Assembly: GCA_027625215.1 (NCBI GenBank)
Contig: JAQBWJ010000193.1
Span: forward strand, 1-5,635
Length of the DNA: 5,635 nucleotides
Origin: Candidatus Poribacteria bacterium
Lineage (GTDB): Bacteria > Poribacteria > WGA-4E > GCA-2687025
Direction: 5' to 3'
The position numbers and the translations under genes are program-made. Shown piece after piece: positions 5,520 to 5,635 of the stretch (position 1 is its first letter; the number at the start of each line of letters is the position of its first letter). The notes beneath the pieces were generated by a model that worked only from the letters and a program-made list of their open reading frames with translations, searched no databases and was not told the DNA's origin.

Positions 5520-5635
5520 ATGAAACGCATCGCCTTGATTCTCGCGCTGATGACACTGACGGTCGGGGTCGCGCGAGCGCAGCGCGTCTCGCCGAAGGAC
5601 TACCGCGTGCCGGTCAGTCGCGCGGCGAGTCTGGC
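5520..5635 (+). CDS. Start of an exported protein (3'-truncated by the window)
   Basis: The ATG at 5520 opens a frame that stays open to the window end (38 full codons). AAGGGA (5505-5510) sits 9 nt upstream as a Shine-Dalgarno sequence. The first 20 residues form a standard Sec signal peptide: MKR positive end, a hydrophobic core (IALILALMTLTVGV) and a signal-peptidase I site ARA before Q21. The mature part begins QRVSPKDYRVPVSR. Too little is visible to name a family. No lipobox cysteine is seen, so it is probably periplasmic, secreted or outer-membrane, not a lipoprotein. It lies about 45 bp after rnpB on the same strand, with no strong terminator between them. Confidence 0.75.
   Translation, partial: MKRIALILALMTLTVGVARAQRVSPKDYRVPVSRAASL

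Noticed and set aside
1..5635. Insertion sequences, CRISPR arrays, tRNAs, direct repeats, attachment sites
   Set aside because: I looked for transposase motifs, repeated units, tRNA cloverleaf ends and terminal inverted repeats and saw none.

Overview
The window is GC-rich bacterial chromosomal DNA with densely packed genes. It holds the 3' end of a glycoside-hydrolase-like gene, a complete rimK-type ligase gene, a three-gene set on the minus strand, the RNase P RNA gene (rnpB) and the first codons of an exported protein. The RNase P RNA is of the ordinary bacterial type A fold, which argues against Bacillus-like Firmicutes. The glycoside-hydrolase-like protein with a collagen-binding-type C-terminal domain, the Gfo/Idh/MocA enzyme and the TTG start resemble genomes of the Planctomycetota, Armatimonadota and Candidatus Poribacteria kind. 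That placement is an impression from protein style, not something the sequence proves.

Layout: (1) 1-732, plus strand, C-terminal part of a glycoside-hydrolase-like protein. (2) 842-1792, plus strand, a RimK-family ATP-grasp glutamate ligase behind a strong but distant Shine-Dalgarno sequence. (3) 4867 down to 1734, minus strand, in transcription order: Gfo/Idh/MocA NAD(P)-dependent oxidoreductase, class III PLP aminotransferase, GNAT N-acetyltransferase. The last two are translationally coupled through a TTGA overlap (TTG start, TGA stop). The GNAT gene runs 59 bp into the 3' end of rimK on the opposite strand. (4) 4868-5082, a divergent control region of about 215 bp with a plausible promoter in each direction. 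(5) about 5083-5474, plus strand, rnpB. (6) 5520 to the window end, plus strand, the start of a signal-peptide protein.

How the genes might work together: the minus-strand trio has the enzyme types needed to oxidise a hydroxyl to a ketone, transaminate it and N-acetylate the amine. The same logic is used for acetamido sugars and aminocyclitols, but here it uses a divergent class III aminotransferase and a GNAT enzyme instead of the usual DegT-type aminotransferase and left-handed beta-helix acetyltransferase. That pathway is an inference from gene order and family, and it is the best candidate in this window for something undescribed. RimK and rnpB are translation-related housekeeping functions with no evident tie to the trio.
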